Positions 44,059-52,797 of a stretch of DNA of 64,000 nt are shown here, piece after piece (position 1 is the stretch's first letter; every line of letters begins with the position of its first letter). The translations under genes and the position numbers were made by a program. The notes beneath the pieces were generated by a model that did not search any database, had not been told where the DNA came from, and was given only the letters and a program-made list of their open reading frames with translations. This DNA comes from Thermasporomyces composti (GTDB taxonomy: Bacteria; Actinomycetota; Actinomycetes; Propionibacteriales; Actinopolymorphaceae): assembly GCF_003386795.1 (NCBI RefSeq), contig NZ_QTUC01000001.1, forward strand, positions 2,170,001 to 2,234,000, written 5' to 3'.

Positions 44059-45459
44059 TCACGCCCCGCTGAGCGCGGCGTATCCGGCGTCGCGATAGTG
44101 GGGATCCGCGTCTGGTCCATAGCCCAGTGATGACCGTCGCGCTCGGAATCGACGCACCTCGTCGGCGTAGGCAGGATCGTGGAGGAAGTTCGTCGTCTCC
44201 GATGGGTCGCGGGCGAGGTCGAAAAGCACCTCAGGCATGTCCTCGCCGTAGTACTGGTACTTCAAGCTCCCCCGTTTGATCATCAGGTTCGTCTGCCCGA
44301 AGTGGGAGACCGACTCGTCGAACCACCCCGTGATGTCGCCGTGCATCAGCCGGACCATGCTCCGGCTGTCCAGGCCTGGTGGCACGTCCAGACCGGCGAG
44401 CTCGCACAACGTGGCGTACAGGTCGCACAGGTTGACGTTCACATCGACGCGACCTGGTCCGAAGCGGCGCGGCCAGCGAATAATGAGCGGAACCCTCACG
44501 CTCGCCTCGAAGAATTTTTGCTTCTCCCACACGCCGTGCTGTCCGAGCATCTCGCCGTGGTCCGAGGTATAGACGACGATCCAGTCATCGATCGATTGGC
44601 CGTGGTGCTCCAGCGCCTCGATCACCCGCCCGAACATGGCATCGGCGTTCTCAACCATCGCGTAGTAGGCCGCCGTCGCTCGCCTGATATCCCGCTCGCT
44701 GGCGTCGACACCTGGCCGAACCTGACGCGTGGAGAGGAACGGATGGTCGAAGACCGGCTCGTCGAGGAACGGCTCGACGCGGTTGAGGTAGTAGGTGAAG
44801 AGCTCCTTCGGAGCCAGGTACGGATAGTGCGGCTGGTTGAGACTGATCTTCAGCAGGAGCGGCCGCTCTGGCGTCGCCCGGTCGTAGTAGGGGTCACTGA
44901 AGTACTCCTCGATGAAGTCCAGCGCTCCGGCGAGTGCCAGCTCGTCCTTGGCGGCCCACGGGCTCCGGCCGATGCCGGCGCGCCTGACCTCCTTCGCGTC
45001 CGACCATTTCAAGCGCTTCAGGTTGAACGCGCGCTCGGCGAACTCCGGGGCTGGATTCTCCACGAACTCCGGTGCCAGGATGGTGTCGGCGCCGATCCGG
45101 TGGGTCCAACCTTGCATCTGGTCGATGCCTTGGTGATGGAGCTTGCCCGCGCAGACGGTCGCGTAGCCGTGTCGGGCGAACAGCCGCGCGAACGTCAGGT
45201 GGCCCGGCGGCAGGTCCTGTCCGAACCGCAGGCAGCCGGTGGTGCGGGGCAGCTGACCCGCCATCATGCTCTGCCGTCCAGGAACACAGATGGGCGCTGG
45301 TGTATAGGCGTTGTTGAAGACGACGCCGTCGGCGGCGAGACGGTCGAGCGTGGGTGTGCGAACGATGGTGTTGCCGGCGAACCCGGCGACGTCGTACCGG
45401 TGCTCGTCGGTCATCAAGAACAGAATGTTCGGGCTTCGCTCCACGCGCTCCCACCTCAC
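44059..45459 (-). CDS. Sulfatase of the polysaccharide-utilisation operon
   Basis: A 466-residue formylglycine sulfatase, cytoplasmic by absence of a signal peptide. Motifs: PNILFLMTDEHRYD (metal site), the modified Cys in CVPGRQSMMAGQ, VYTSDHGEMLGQHG (metal site) and a conserved KQKFFE lysine. The GTG at 45459 overlaps the ROK stop (GTGA); a GTG at 45444 has a better ribosome site. Operon position implies that it removes sulfate from imported sugar fragments. An anaerobic or aerobic formylglycine-generating enzyme was not seen in the window. Confidence 0.92.
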   Translation of the reverse strand: MRWERVERSPNILFLMTDEHRYDVAGFAGNTIVRTPTLDRLAADGVVFNNAYTPAPICVPGRQSMMAGQLPRTTGCLRFGQDLPPGHLTFARLFARHGYATVCAGKLHHQGIDQMQGWTHRIGADTILAPEFVENPAPEFAERAFNLKRLKWSDAKEVRRAGIGRSPWAAKDELALAGALDFIEEYFSDPYYDRATPERPLLLKISLNQPHYPYLAPKELFTYYLNRVEPFLDEPVFDHPFLSTRQVRPGVDASERDIRRATAAYYAMVENADAMFGRVIEALEHHGQSIDDWIVVYTSDHGEMLGQHGVWEKQKFFEASVRVPLIIRWPRRFGPGRVDVNVNLCDLYATLCELAGLDVPPGLDSRSMVRLMHGDITGWFDESVSHFGQTNLMIKRGSLKYQYYGEDMPEVLFDLARDPSETTNFLHDPAYADEVRRFRARRSSLGYGPDADPHYRDAGYAALSGA

Positions 45460-46724
45460 TCGCTGTCCCTGGCCGATGCCTGAGTCCCCGCGCTGTTCGG
45501 CCGACGTCTCGCTCGGGTTGGTGCGGTGTCAGTGCCGGCTTGCTCGGTCTCGTCGTCGGCGGCGTCTCGGATGAAGTCGGCGAGCACGAGTGCCGCCGCG
45601 CCGAGGGGACCGCTGTGTCCGCCGAGGTCGCCGAGCCGTACGGGGGGTGGCGTGGACGGCGATCGAGCGCGCAGGATGGCCTGGAAGGGCTCGAGGAGGA
45701 GCGGGCCCGCCCGCGTGCTTGGGCCGCACAGCACGACGAGGTCGGAGTCGGTGACGCAGAGAGCGGCGGCCACGGCGGCGCCGAGGACGCGCCCGGCGTG
45801 AGCGAGCACGTCGGCCATGAGGGCGTCCCCATCGAGGGCGGCGTCGATCACGTGCCCCGCGTTAAGGAGGTGCAGCGGGACCTCGCCGAGCGTGCGCCGC
45901 CCGGCATGGCGGAGCCTGGCGACGGCGGCGGCCACGATGCCGGACTCCCCGACCATCTCACCGACGGTGGGCGCCGGTTCGTCGGATACGGCGGCGTCGA
46001 GAACCATCCGTCCGAGCACACCCGCGGCTCCATCACCACCGGTGAAAAGTCGTCCTCCGGCGATGACCGCGGCGCCCAGACCGGAGCCAAGGACGAGACA
46101 CAGCAGGTTCGCCACACCTCGGCCAGCGCCGAACAGGTGCTCTCCCACACCGACGGCGTGGGCGCGGTTCGCCGTCACGACAGGCAAGCCGTACCGCTGA
46201 CGCACCAGCTCGTGCAGGTCGACCCCGGTCCAGGTTGGGTGGCCGAGGGGAGCGAAGCGTCCCTTGGCGGAGCGCGGCATCATCGCCGGCACGGCGACCC
46301 CAATCCCGGCGAGCTCGTCGGGTGACTCGACCGTCGACAGCACGGTATCGACCGCACGATGCAGGTTGGCGACGAACGCACTTTCACCGTCGGTGAAGTC
46401 GATCGGCACCGTCGACTCCGCGACGATGTCGCCGGACAGGTCAGAGATGACCGCGCGGACCGTGTCCGGATCGACGTTCACACCCACGGCGCGCAGGCCT
46501 TGGGTACGTAATGCGTAGAGCATGGGTCGGCGACCGCCCGTCGAGCGGCCTTCGCCGACCTCCTCGACGACTCCATCGGTCGCGCACTCCCGCAAGATCT
46601 CGGTCACCGTGGGCACGCTCAGCCCAAGACGTCGTGCGAGCTCGGCCTTCGACAGCGGACCGGCGGCGCGGAGAGCACCCAAGACGAGCGCGCGATGACG
46701 CGTGCGGGTGTGGATGCCTGGCAC
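45456..46724 (-). CDS. ROK-family transcriptional regulator
   Basis: A 422-residue regulator: an N-terminal winged helix (1-75; LSKAELARRLGLSVPTVTEI) followed by a ROK sugar-kinase-like domain (VGVNVDPDTVRAVISDLSGD, LVLGSGLGAAVIAGGRLFTG). The usual ROK zinc-site cysteine cluster is not obvious, and the glucokinase-like motifs are degenerate, so it senses rather than phosphorylates sugar. GTG 46724 has GGAAGG nine bases upstream. It is the first gene of the ROK-sulfatase-SBP-GH67-GH43 run and probably represses it until the inducer appears. Confidence 0.92.
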   Translation of the reverse strand: MPGIHTRTRHRALVLGALRAAGPLSKAELARRLGLSVPTVTEILRECATDGVVEEVGEGRSTGGRRPMLYALRTQGLRAVGVNVDPDTVRAVISDLSGDIVAESTVPIDFTDGESAFVANLHRAVDTVLSTVESPDELAGIGVAVPAMMPRSAKGRFAPLGHPTWTGVDLHELVRQRYGLPVVTANRAHAVGVGEHLFGAGRGVANLLCLVLGSGLGAAVIAGGRLFTGGDGAAGVLGRMVLDAAVSDEPAPTVGEMVGESGIVAAAVARLRHAGRRTLGEVPLHLLNAGHVIDAALDGDALMADVLAHAGRVLGAAVAAALCVTDSDLVVLCGPSTRAGPLLLEPFQAILRARSPSTPPPVRLGDLGGHSGPLGAAALVLADFIRDAADDETEQAGTDTAPTRARRRPNSAGTQASARDSE

Positions 46725-46733
46725 TTTTTAAAC

Positions 46734-46746
46734 CTTCCTTAAGAAG
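46734..46746. promoter_or_regulatory. Near-palindromic operator overlapping the ROK start region
   Basis: CTTCCTTAAGAAG is a 13-base near-palindrome (five of six pairs) just ahead of the ROK gene and overlapping its ribosome site. It is a candidate autoregulatory site. Confidence 0.4.
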
Positions 46747-46920
46747 TCCTGTGTCCAGGCTCGTGTGGGTCGCCAGCACGGTCAAGGAACGCGCCCGCTT
46801 CCGGACGGCACGGTGCGGACCGTCCGTCGCTGGCGCGTGAGTGGACCGCTCGTCGATGAAGGCCGTGGGGACCGTTCGAGAAACCCAAGAGCCGACAGGA
46901 GTTGGCGTGGTGCCGGAACG

Positions 46921-46956
46921 CGAACGCCGGCTGGCGAGGAGGCCAGCCGGCGTTCG
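46921..46956 (-). terminator. Strong terminator of the sugar ABC operon
   Basis: CGAACGCCGGCTGGC (46921-46935) pairs perfectly with GCCAGCCGGCGTTCG (46942-46956) around a six-base loop. It lies 14 bases beyond the permease stop and isolates the ABC operon from the downstream ROK operon. Confidence 0.85.
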
Positions 46957-46969
46957 GTCGACGTGCGGG

Positions 46970-47806
46970 CTACTGCTTGACGGCTCCCGCGGCGAGGTCG
47001 GACAGGAACTGCCTCGCTCCGAAGAAGAACACCACGATGAGGGGGATCACCGCGAGCAGCGTGCCCGCCATCACCAGGCTGTAGTCGGTGTTGTAGAGGC
47101 CCTGCAGCTGCGACAGCGCCACCTGCAACGTGACCTTTTCCGGGTTGATGAGCACGACCAGCGGCCAGAAGTAGTCGTTCCAGGCGTTGATGAACGTGAA
47201 GATGCCGAGGAACGCGAGGACCGGCCGCAGCAGCGGGAGGGCCACGCTCCAGTACTGCCGCCAGAAGCCGCAGCCGTCGATCCGCGCGGCGTCGAGCAGG
47301 TCGGAGGGGATCGCCCCTTGTGCGTACTGGCGGATCAGGAAGATGCCGAACGCGTTCACAGCGCCCGGGATGATGAGCGCCTTCAGGTCACCGACCCATC
47401 CGAAGTTCGCCAGGATGACGAACGACGGAACGGTCGACAGCTGCGACGGGACCATGAACGTCGCGAGCAGGAGAACGAACAGAAAGTTCTTCCCGGGGAA
47501 GTCGAACTTGGCGAACGCGAACGCCGCGATCGAGTCGAAGAACAGCACCAGCACCGTCGTCGTGAGCGCGACGATCAACGTGTTGAGCGTCGAGCCGAGG
47601 AGGTCGACGGTGTCCAGCACCTTGCTGACGTTCTCGATGAGCTGCGAGCCCGGAAGTAGCTCAGGCGGGTACGTGAAGATCTCGCCAGTCGTCCGGGTCG
47701 CCATCACGAACATCCAGTAGAAGGGGAAGATCGAGATGGCGACGCCCAGCAGCAGGAGCGCGTGGGTGATGACCGACTTGACGCGTTGCGCGACGACGGG
47801 GTTCAT
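46970..47806 (-). CDS. Carbohydrate ABC permease (MalG type)
   Basis: A 278-residue inner-membrane protein with six membrane segments. The EAA loop reads DAARIDGCGFWRQYWSVALP, which docks a MalK-type ATPase. The start overlaps the previous permease stop (ATGA). Sugar permeases of this family share a genome-wide ATPase, which explains the absence of an ATPase gene here. Confidence 0.94.
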   Translation of the reverse strand: MNPVVAQRVKSVITHALLLLGVAISIFPFYWMFVMATRTTGEIFTYPPELLPGSQLIENVSKVLDTVDLLGSTLNTLIVALTTTVLVLFFDSIAAFAFAKFDFPGKNFLFVLLLATFMVPSQLSTVPSFVILANFGWVGDLKALIIPGAVNAFGIFLIRQYAQGAIPSDLLDAARIDGCGFWRQYWSVALPLLRPVLAFLGIFTFINAWNDYFWPLVVLINPEKVTLQVALSQLQGLYNTDYSLVMAGTLLAVIPLIVVFFFGARQFLSDLAAGAVKQ

Positions 47807-48765
47807 ACACGCACTCCTCTCCGCAGCCCACGCTCACCGGCTCCCTGGACCAGCCGCCAGTTGATGATCGAGAAGAGGATCATGATGACGAACAGGCCCC
47901 AACCGATGGCGGCGCCGTAGCCGAAGTTGTTGTTGATGAACGCCTGCTGGTAGAGGTAGAGCACCATCGTCTGGCCCTCGTTGCCCGGACCACCACCGTT
48001 GCCAAGGAGCACTTGCGGCTCGGTGAACAGCTGCATGCCGCCGATGGTGGACGTGATCACGGTGAAGAGGATGATCGGCCGCAGCAGGGGAATGGTGATG
48101 CGGAAGAACACCTGGGTCCAGCTCGCGCCGTCGACCCGCGCCGCCTCGTACAGCTCCGTCGGGATCGCCTGCAGACCCGCCAGGTAGATGATCGCGTTGT
48201 AGCCGGTCCAGCGCCAGATCACCATGGCGGCGATGGCGAGCTTGATGCCCCAGGGCGTGTTCAGCCACTCGACGGTCTCCAGACCCAGGGCCTCCAGCAC
48301 GGCGTTGAGGAGGCCGAACTCGTTGCTGAAGATCGAGCCGAAGATGATGGCGATCGCGACGATCGAGGTGACGTTGGGGATGAAGTAGGCGATCCGGTAG
48401 GCGCCCCGTCCGCGGATCTGCTGGTTCAGCATGAACGCGATGACGAGGGCGAGGAACAGCATCGGGATCGTGGACAGGAACCAGATCTGGAAGGTGTTGA
48501 CGATCGACTTCCAGAAGTTCGGGTCCGTCAGCATGAACTGGTACTGAGCGAACCCCACGAACTGCATCTCACCGATGCCGTTCCAGTTCTGGAAGGACAG
48601 GTAGAGCGAGAACAGGATCGGGAAGAGGCCGAAGATGGCGAACAGGATGTAGAACGGCGAGATCGCCAGGTAGAGCGCCAGGTACTCCGAGCGCTTGCGA
48701 CCGGCGGTGGCCCCGACCGACCGCTGAGGCTGGATGGGTGGCGCCGCGAGTGGTGTCGTCGTCAT
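47803..48765 (-). CDS. Carbohydrate ABC permease (MalF type)
   Basis: A 320-residue membrane protein with an N-terminal basic region and about six membrane segments. The EAA loop reads EAARVDGASWTQVFFRITIP. It starts one base after the binding-protein stop and overlaps the MalG-type gene, so all three are co-translated. It forms the heterodimeric channel with that gene. Confidence 0.94.
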   Translation of the reverse strand: MTTTPLAAPPIQPQRSVGATAGRKRSEYLALYLAISPFYILFAIFGLFPILFSLYLSFQNWNGIGEMQFVGFAQYQFMLTDPNFWKSIVNTFQIWFLSTIPMLFLALVIAFMLNQQIRGRGAYRIAYFIPNVTSIVAIAIIFGSIFSNEFGLLNAVLEALGLETVEWLNTPWGIKLAIAAMVIWRWTGYNAIIYLAGLQAIPTELYEAARVDGASWTQVFFRITIPLLRPIILFTVITSTIGGMQLFTEPQVLLGNGGGPGNEGQTMVLYLYQQAFINNNFGYGAAIGWGLFVIMILFSIINWRLVQGAGERGLRRGVRV

Positions 48766-48766
48766 G

Positions 48767-50041
48767 TCAGATCAACCCCAGGTGCGAGAGCTGCCGGTCG
48801 ACTTCGCGGAGCGCGTCCTCCCACGCGCGGTCGGGGTCCTTGCCCAAGCTCCAGACGTTGGTGAGCTCGTCGGTGAACGCTGGGCCGATGACGTCGTCGT
48901 AGGGACTCATGTAGACCGGCTTGACCTCCTTGGCGGAGGCCGCGAAGACCTCGTTGATGACCTGGCCGCCGAAGAACTCCTCCTCCTGGTCGGCGCGTGG
49001 GTCCTCCAGCGCGGCGATGGCCGACGGGTACAGCTTCATCTCGTTGAGGCCGTAGACGAGCTGGTTCTCCGGTGACTGCAGCCAGGTGATGACCCGGAAT
49101 GCCGCCTCTGGGTCGCGACAGTACTTCGTGATGCCGAGGAAGGATCCACCCGCGTTGCCGGCACCTCCAGGTGCGCGACAGACCCGCCACTTGCCGCTGG
49201 TGGTTGGCGCGCTGTCGGCGAGAATCTGCCCGGCCCAGACAGCGCCCACGAAGCTGGCCACCTTGCCGGCGGTCATCGCCGCGCCCCAGTCGGTGGACCA
49301 GTCGGACACGTTCGCGGCGATGCGCCGCTCGTAGGCGTCCACCGCCAGCTCCCACGCACGTCGGACTTGAGGTCCGTCACCGATGAAGCGGTCGCGCTCG
49401 TCCATGTAGCGCTCAGCCTGCTGGTACAGGTACTGGCTGTAGACCATGTTGATGCTCGGCACCATCCTGACGTCGGGCAAGGCCTCCTTGAGCTGGCTCC
49501 CGGCCTCGAGGTAGGCCTCCCACGTCGACAGCGCCTCGGCCACGTCGTCAGGCTCGGTGGGCAGACCGGCCTGCTCGAAGATGTCCTGCCGATAGAAGAG
49601 CGCCGTGGGGCCGGTGTCCATCGGGAAGGCGATCATCCGACCTTCCGGCGTCACACCGCGCAGCCACTTCCATTCCAGGTACTCCGGCTCCAGCTCTTTC
49701 GCGCCGAGCTCGTAGAGGTCGACGAACTGGTCGGCGTCCGGGAAGTACGTGGCGACGTCCTCATTGAGGCCCACGATGTCCGGGACGTACGCCCGTGCGG
49801 CGAGGCTGGTGAGGAACTTGGCCTTGTAGTCGGTGCTGATCTTCTGCTCGATCAGCGGGATGCCGAGTTCCGTGTCGACCTTCTGCAGCAGGGTGTCGCT
49901 GATCGACCGGTTCCAATACCAGAGACTGAGAGTTCCTTCAGGTGTCAAGTAGGAGCCTCGACCACAACCGGCGGTGCCGAGGAGTGCCGTGCCGAGGAGT
50001 CCAGAGGCCGCCGCGAGGAACGTGCGTCGGTTCGGGGCCAT
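48767..50041 (-). CDS. Family-1 sugar-binding lipoprotein
   Basis: A 424-residue SBP_bac_1 protein. A signal (NRRTFLAAASGLLGTALLG) ends at a lipoprotein-like Cys26 in GTAGC; the -3 residue is Thr rather than Leu, so the lipobox is imperfect. The binding domain shows GTLSLWYWN, the Trp/Tyr-rich sugar motif region around WKWLRGVTPEGRMIAFPMD, and the conserved AALEDPRA end. It is the first gene of the importer operon and has GATCGAGGTGA before its ATG. The sugar is unknown, but context suggests a xylan- or arabinan-derived oligosaccharide. Confidence 0.93.
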   Translation of the reverse strand: MAPNRRTFLAAASGLLGTALLGTAGCGRGSYLTPEGTLSLWYWNRSISDTLLQKVDTELGIPLIEQKISTDYKAKFLTSLAARAYVPDIVGLNEDVATYFPDADQFVDLYELGAKELEPEYLEWKWLRGVTPEGRMIAFPMDTGPTALFYRQDIFEQAGLPTEPDDVAEALSTWEAYLEAGSQLKEALPDVRMVPSINMVYSQYLYQQAERYMDERDRFIGDGPQVRRAWELAVDAYERRIAANVSDWSTDWGAAMTAGKVASFVGAVWAGQILADSAPTTSGKWRVCRAPGGAGNAGGSFLGITKYCRDPEAAFRVITWLQSPENQLVYGLNEMKLYPSAIAALEDPRADQEEEFFGGQVINEVFAASAKEVKPVYMSPYDDVIGPAFTDELTNVWSLGKDPDRAWEDALREVDRQLSHLGLI

Positions 50042-50160
50042 GGTTCACCTCGATCCTTTTGCCGTGGCGGAAGTCGAAGGTCACGCCGAACCGCGAGGCG
50101 AACGCGCCTGGCGGGTGGAACGAGCACGATTGGCGGCGAAAACCGCCAAACGCCCATCGC

Positions 50161-50190
50161 AGCGTAGGGCGCCGACGGGATGCCACGGAA
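50161..50190 (-). promoter_or_regulatory. Candidate promoter of the sugar ABC operon
   Basis: On the minus strand TTCCGT (50190-50185) and TACGCT (50166-50161) are 18 bases apart, ahead of the binding-protein gene. The remainder of the 339-base gap holds the repeat described separately and no gene. Confidence 0.4.
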
Positions 50191-50198
50191 GATCACGA

Positions 50199-50236
50199 CC
50201 AGTTCTGGACTCGTCGGCCAGTTCTGGACTCGTCGG
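50199..50236. repeat. Perfect 19-base tandem duplication upstream of the ABC promoter
   Basis: CCAGTTCTGGACTCGTCGG occurs twice back to back (50199-50217, 50218-50236). Each copy contains the inverted repeat CCAG-TT-CTGG. It lies just upstream of the candidate -35 element, so it may be a pair of regulator sites. Confidence 0.8.
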
Positions 50237-50380
50237 CGAGGCGAGCCGGCCTCCGTCGAGGTGCGTGCTGGACGACGCAGACCGATCAGGCTCCGGTCCT
50301 GGAGTGGCGCGGAGCGGGCCGGAGCTGGGTGTCAGGGAGCTCGGTCAGGGGGACTGATGGAGGGCTCAGAAGGCTGGGGG

Positions 50381-51133
50381 TTACTCGGGTGCCGAGACGC
50401 CCTCGGGGTCCGACAGCTGGCTGATGTGGCGCGGTACCAGCTCCCGCTGTGCGTACCGACCGACGCGGTAGGTGGCGATGGCGTCGACGGCGGCCCCGAC
50501 GCCCCCGCCGAGCAGCGGGACGCGTCGGCTCACGCTCAGGCCGAGTCGCTTGCCCCCGACCTGGGCGGTGAGGACGGCGGCCAGCTCGGCCGCGATCTTG
50601 GTGTCGAGGGAGGGGTCGTGCACGGGCGCGGTGGCCAAGCCGAGAGGGGTGGAGGGCAGCCTCCCCTTTCGCACCAGTGCCTCGGCGGCCTCCTCCCCGA
50701 GCAGGCAGGCGACGACGGCTGTCCGCACCCGCGGGTCAGTCAGGTCGTAACCCCGCAGGTAGGCGATGGCGGCGACCATCCGCGTCTGCAGGACCGCCAG
50801 CCCGGTGACGTTGGCGGGCAGCGCGAACGCGAGAGCGGCGAATCCGCCGAGGCTGGTGAGGAAGCCCTGCGCTCCGGCCAGCCGGACGTGCTGTTCGACG
50901 ATCGCGCGGCACGCCCGGACCCGGTCTCCGCCGGCGCGGGCACGCTGGCGCTCCGCGACAGCGATCGCCCCGGGGAAGCCGCTGCGCCCGTCGATCGCGG
51001 CGTCCAGGATGGAGCGGAAGAAACCACCCGCCGCGCGGGGACCCAACCGCCGAACCACGGGCGTGAGACCCCGCACCACCATCGTTCCCACCGACTTTCC
51101 GACCGACTTTCCGACCGACTTTCCGACCGACAT
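50381..51133 (-). CDS. EcsC family protein
   Basis: A 250-residue protein. The EcsC domain occupies about 30-230: AERQRARAGGDRVRACRAIV, VRLAGAQGFLTSLGGFAALAF, RVPLLGGGVGAAVDAIATYR. Hydrophobic stretches suggest membrane association; the role of EcsC proteins is not established. From ATG 51133 the protein begins with three SVGK repeats from a 12-base tandem repeat. An internal ATG at 51082 after the repeats is an alternative start that would remove them. Confidence 0.85.
   Translation of the reverse strand: MSVGKSVGKSVGKSVGTMVVRGLTPVVRRLGPRAAGGFFRSILDAAIDGRSGFPGAIAVAERQRARAGGDRVRACRAIVEQHVRLAGAQGFLTSLGGFAALAFALPANVTGLAVLQTRMVAAIAYLRGYDLTDPRVRTAVVACLLGEEAAEALVRKGRLPSTPLGLATAPVHDPSLDTKIAAELAAVLTAQVGGKRLGLSVSRRVPLLGGGVGAAVDAIATYRVGRYAQRELVPRHISQLSDPEGVSAPE
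51092..51131 (-). repeat. 12-base tandem repeat at the EcsC start
   Basis: CGACTTTCCGAC is repeated three and a third times, encoding SVGK in frame on the minus strand. Confidence 0.9.
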
Positions 51134-51291
51134 GGTCCACCGTCCCGTCCGGTCGCCGAACGATGCGTAGGGTCGTTCGCCGCCCCAGCCCGCAGGAGAG
51201 ATCTGCCGGGAACTCTACGTGCTGCCACCGCGCCCGGACACATCCCGACGGCGATCCGCCCGGTTCGAGGGAGGTTCGGCAGGATGGGTCT

Positions 51292-51999
51292 GTGCCGTCA
51301 CAGCTACCGCCGAACCGCTGGGAGTTCCCCTCGCCGGAGCTCGCGGGTGACGACGATCTGCTGGGCCACGGCGCCGACTTGGAGCCGGGAACGTTGCTCG
51401 CGGCGTACCAGCGCGGCATCTTCCCGATGCCGATCCGACGGTCCGGGCCGATGGCGTGGTGGTCGCCGGCTCGGCGCGGCATCCTGCCGCTCGATCACCT
51501 CGTGGTGTCCCGCTCGCTGCGGCGTTCCTGTCGGCGTTTCGAGATCCGCGTCAACGCAGCATTCGACCAGGTCATCCGCCACTGCGCGGATCCCAGCCGG
51601 CCGGGCGGCTGGATCACGCCGGAGATCATTCGGGCCTACGAGCGGCTTCACCAGCTGGGCTGGGCGCATTCGGTGGAGGCGTGGACGCCGGAGGGGCGGC
51701 TCGCAGGAGGCCTGTACGGCGTCGCGATCGGCGGGTTCTTCAGCGGCGAGTCGATGTTCCATCTCGAGCGTGACGCGTCCAAGGTGGCGCTCGTCGCGTT
51801 GGTGAACCTGCTTCGTTCGGCCGGAGACGCTGACCGCCGCCTGCTGGACGTGCAGTGGCGAACACCGCACCTGGCTTCCCTCGGCGCGATCGAGGTGCCC
51901 CGGGCCACCTATCTCCGGTTACTCGATCAGGCGCTCCGGCTACCCGCGCCGGAGGAGTTCGGTGGCCACCAGCGCAGCCTCTGCGCCGGCGACAGGTGA
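51292..51999 (+). CDS. aat: Leucyl/phenylalanyl-tRNA-protein transferase
   Basis: A 235-residue enzyme that adds Leu or Phe to proteins beginning with Lys or Arg, marking them for ClpS/ClpAP(C) degradation. Motifs: AAYQRGIFPMP, WWSPARRGILPLD, GGWITPEIIRAYERLHQLGW, and GGLYGVAIGGFFSGESMFH. GTG 51292 is preceded by CAGGAT and six bases (leaderless type); an upstream in-frame start would add 43 non-conserved residues. Its 3' end overlaps the convergent gene by 73 bases. Confidence 0.95.
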   Translation: MPSQLPPNRWEFPSPELAGDDDLLGHGADLEPGTLLAAYQRGIFPMPIRRSGPMAWWSPARRGILPLDHLVVSRSLRRSCRRFEIRVNAAFDQVIRHCADPSRPGGWITPEIIRAYERLHQLGWAHSVEAWTPEGRLAGGLYGVAIGGFFSGESMFHLERDASKVALVALVNLLRSAGDADRRLLDVQWRTPHLASLGAIEVPRATYLRLLDQALRLPAPEEFGGHQRSLCAGDR

Positions 52000-52544
52000 G
52001 CGTGCGTGGTTGGCGGCGACTCAGGGGAGCGTGGGGTCCATGTCTCTTGTGACGTCTCTTGAGACGTGGTCTCTCGAAGCGTGGTCTCTCGAGACATGGC
52101 CTCTCGACGCGTGCTCTCCCGATCCGTGGTGTCTCGCCGCGTCGTCTCCGGATGCGTCATCTGGTGCGGTGTCCACGTCTTGCGGCGTGGCGGCTCACCC
52201 TGCCTCGGCGGCCACGTCGTCGACCTGTGCATCCGCCACCGTGCCGCTGTGTCGGGCGGCGACGACTCCTCGTCGGGTGGCCACGACTCGCGGCCCTCGT
52301 ACCAGCCGGCTCCGGGTGTGGGCGACCCTCCGGCGCCCTGTGCGAGGACGTCGATCAGGAGCAGCGCGTCACGTGCGCGCAGCCGGAACGTTCCCACGCA
52401 ACGCGCGCCGCGCCATAACGACAGCACGGCCAAGGCATCGGGTCCGTCCAGGCCGTGCCAGTTGACCCGTAAGGTCCGATCCCCACCCCGTGCGTCGGTG
52501 AAGACCTCGCCGTGGAGCGGCAGCACCGTCACATCCGACGACAT
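51927..52544 (-). CDS. Hypothetical protein with repeat tail
   Basis: A 205-residue protein from ATG 52544. The first 75 residues look folded (VTVLPLHGEVFTDARGGDRT, LAVLSLWRGARCVGTFRLRA) and resemble a small conserved actinobacterial protein of unknown function. The tail (about 80-205) is Pro/Thr/Arg-rich and contains eight five-residue units of the form xRETT. The tail overlaps the convergent aat gene. The tail may have arisen by frame loss or repeat expansion. Confidence 0.6.
   Translation of the reverse strand: MSSDVTVLPLHGEVFTDARGGDRTLRVNWHGLDGPDALAVLSLWRGARCVGTFRLRARDALLLIDVLAQGAGGSPTPGAGWYEGRESWPPDEESSPPDTAARWRMHRSTTWPPRQGEPPRRKTWTPHQMTHPETTRRDTTDRESTRREAMSRETTLRETTSQETSQETWTPRSPESPPTTHAHLSPAQRLRWWPPNSSGAGSRSA
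52043..52162 (-). repeat. Degenerate 15-base tandem repeat
   Basis: Eight units near CTCGAGACGTGGTCT (plus strand), each differing at a few positions, encode the five-residue repeats of the preceding protein. A 15-base period preserves its reading frame. Confidence 0.8.
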
Positions 52545-52797
52545 GGCTCGATCATGCCGCGGGGTGCTGCCCCCGAACAGCCGCAATGACCTGGTCAAAC
52601 GGGTTTGTCCGGGCTTGGCTGGACCTTCGCGGCCGGCATCGGGGACCTCGGACGGACCGCCCACCGTCGTCGGTTCCTCCCCCGTGGGTTCGATCGCCTC
52701 CGAGCGGTGGCGTCAGCCGCCCGACCCGTGTGCCCTCGGCACCTGACCGGCTCCGCGCGGACCTGGTGGGGGTTGCGTCCAGCGGGAAGATGGGGGC
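52545..52797. other. Intergenic region before the fpg-type gene
   Basis: About 250 bases containing divergent promoters for the hypothetical and the glycosylase. The glycosylase ATG is preceded by GAAGAT and six bases. No gene or repeat is evident. Confidence 0.5.
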
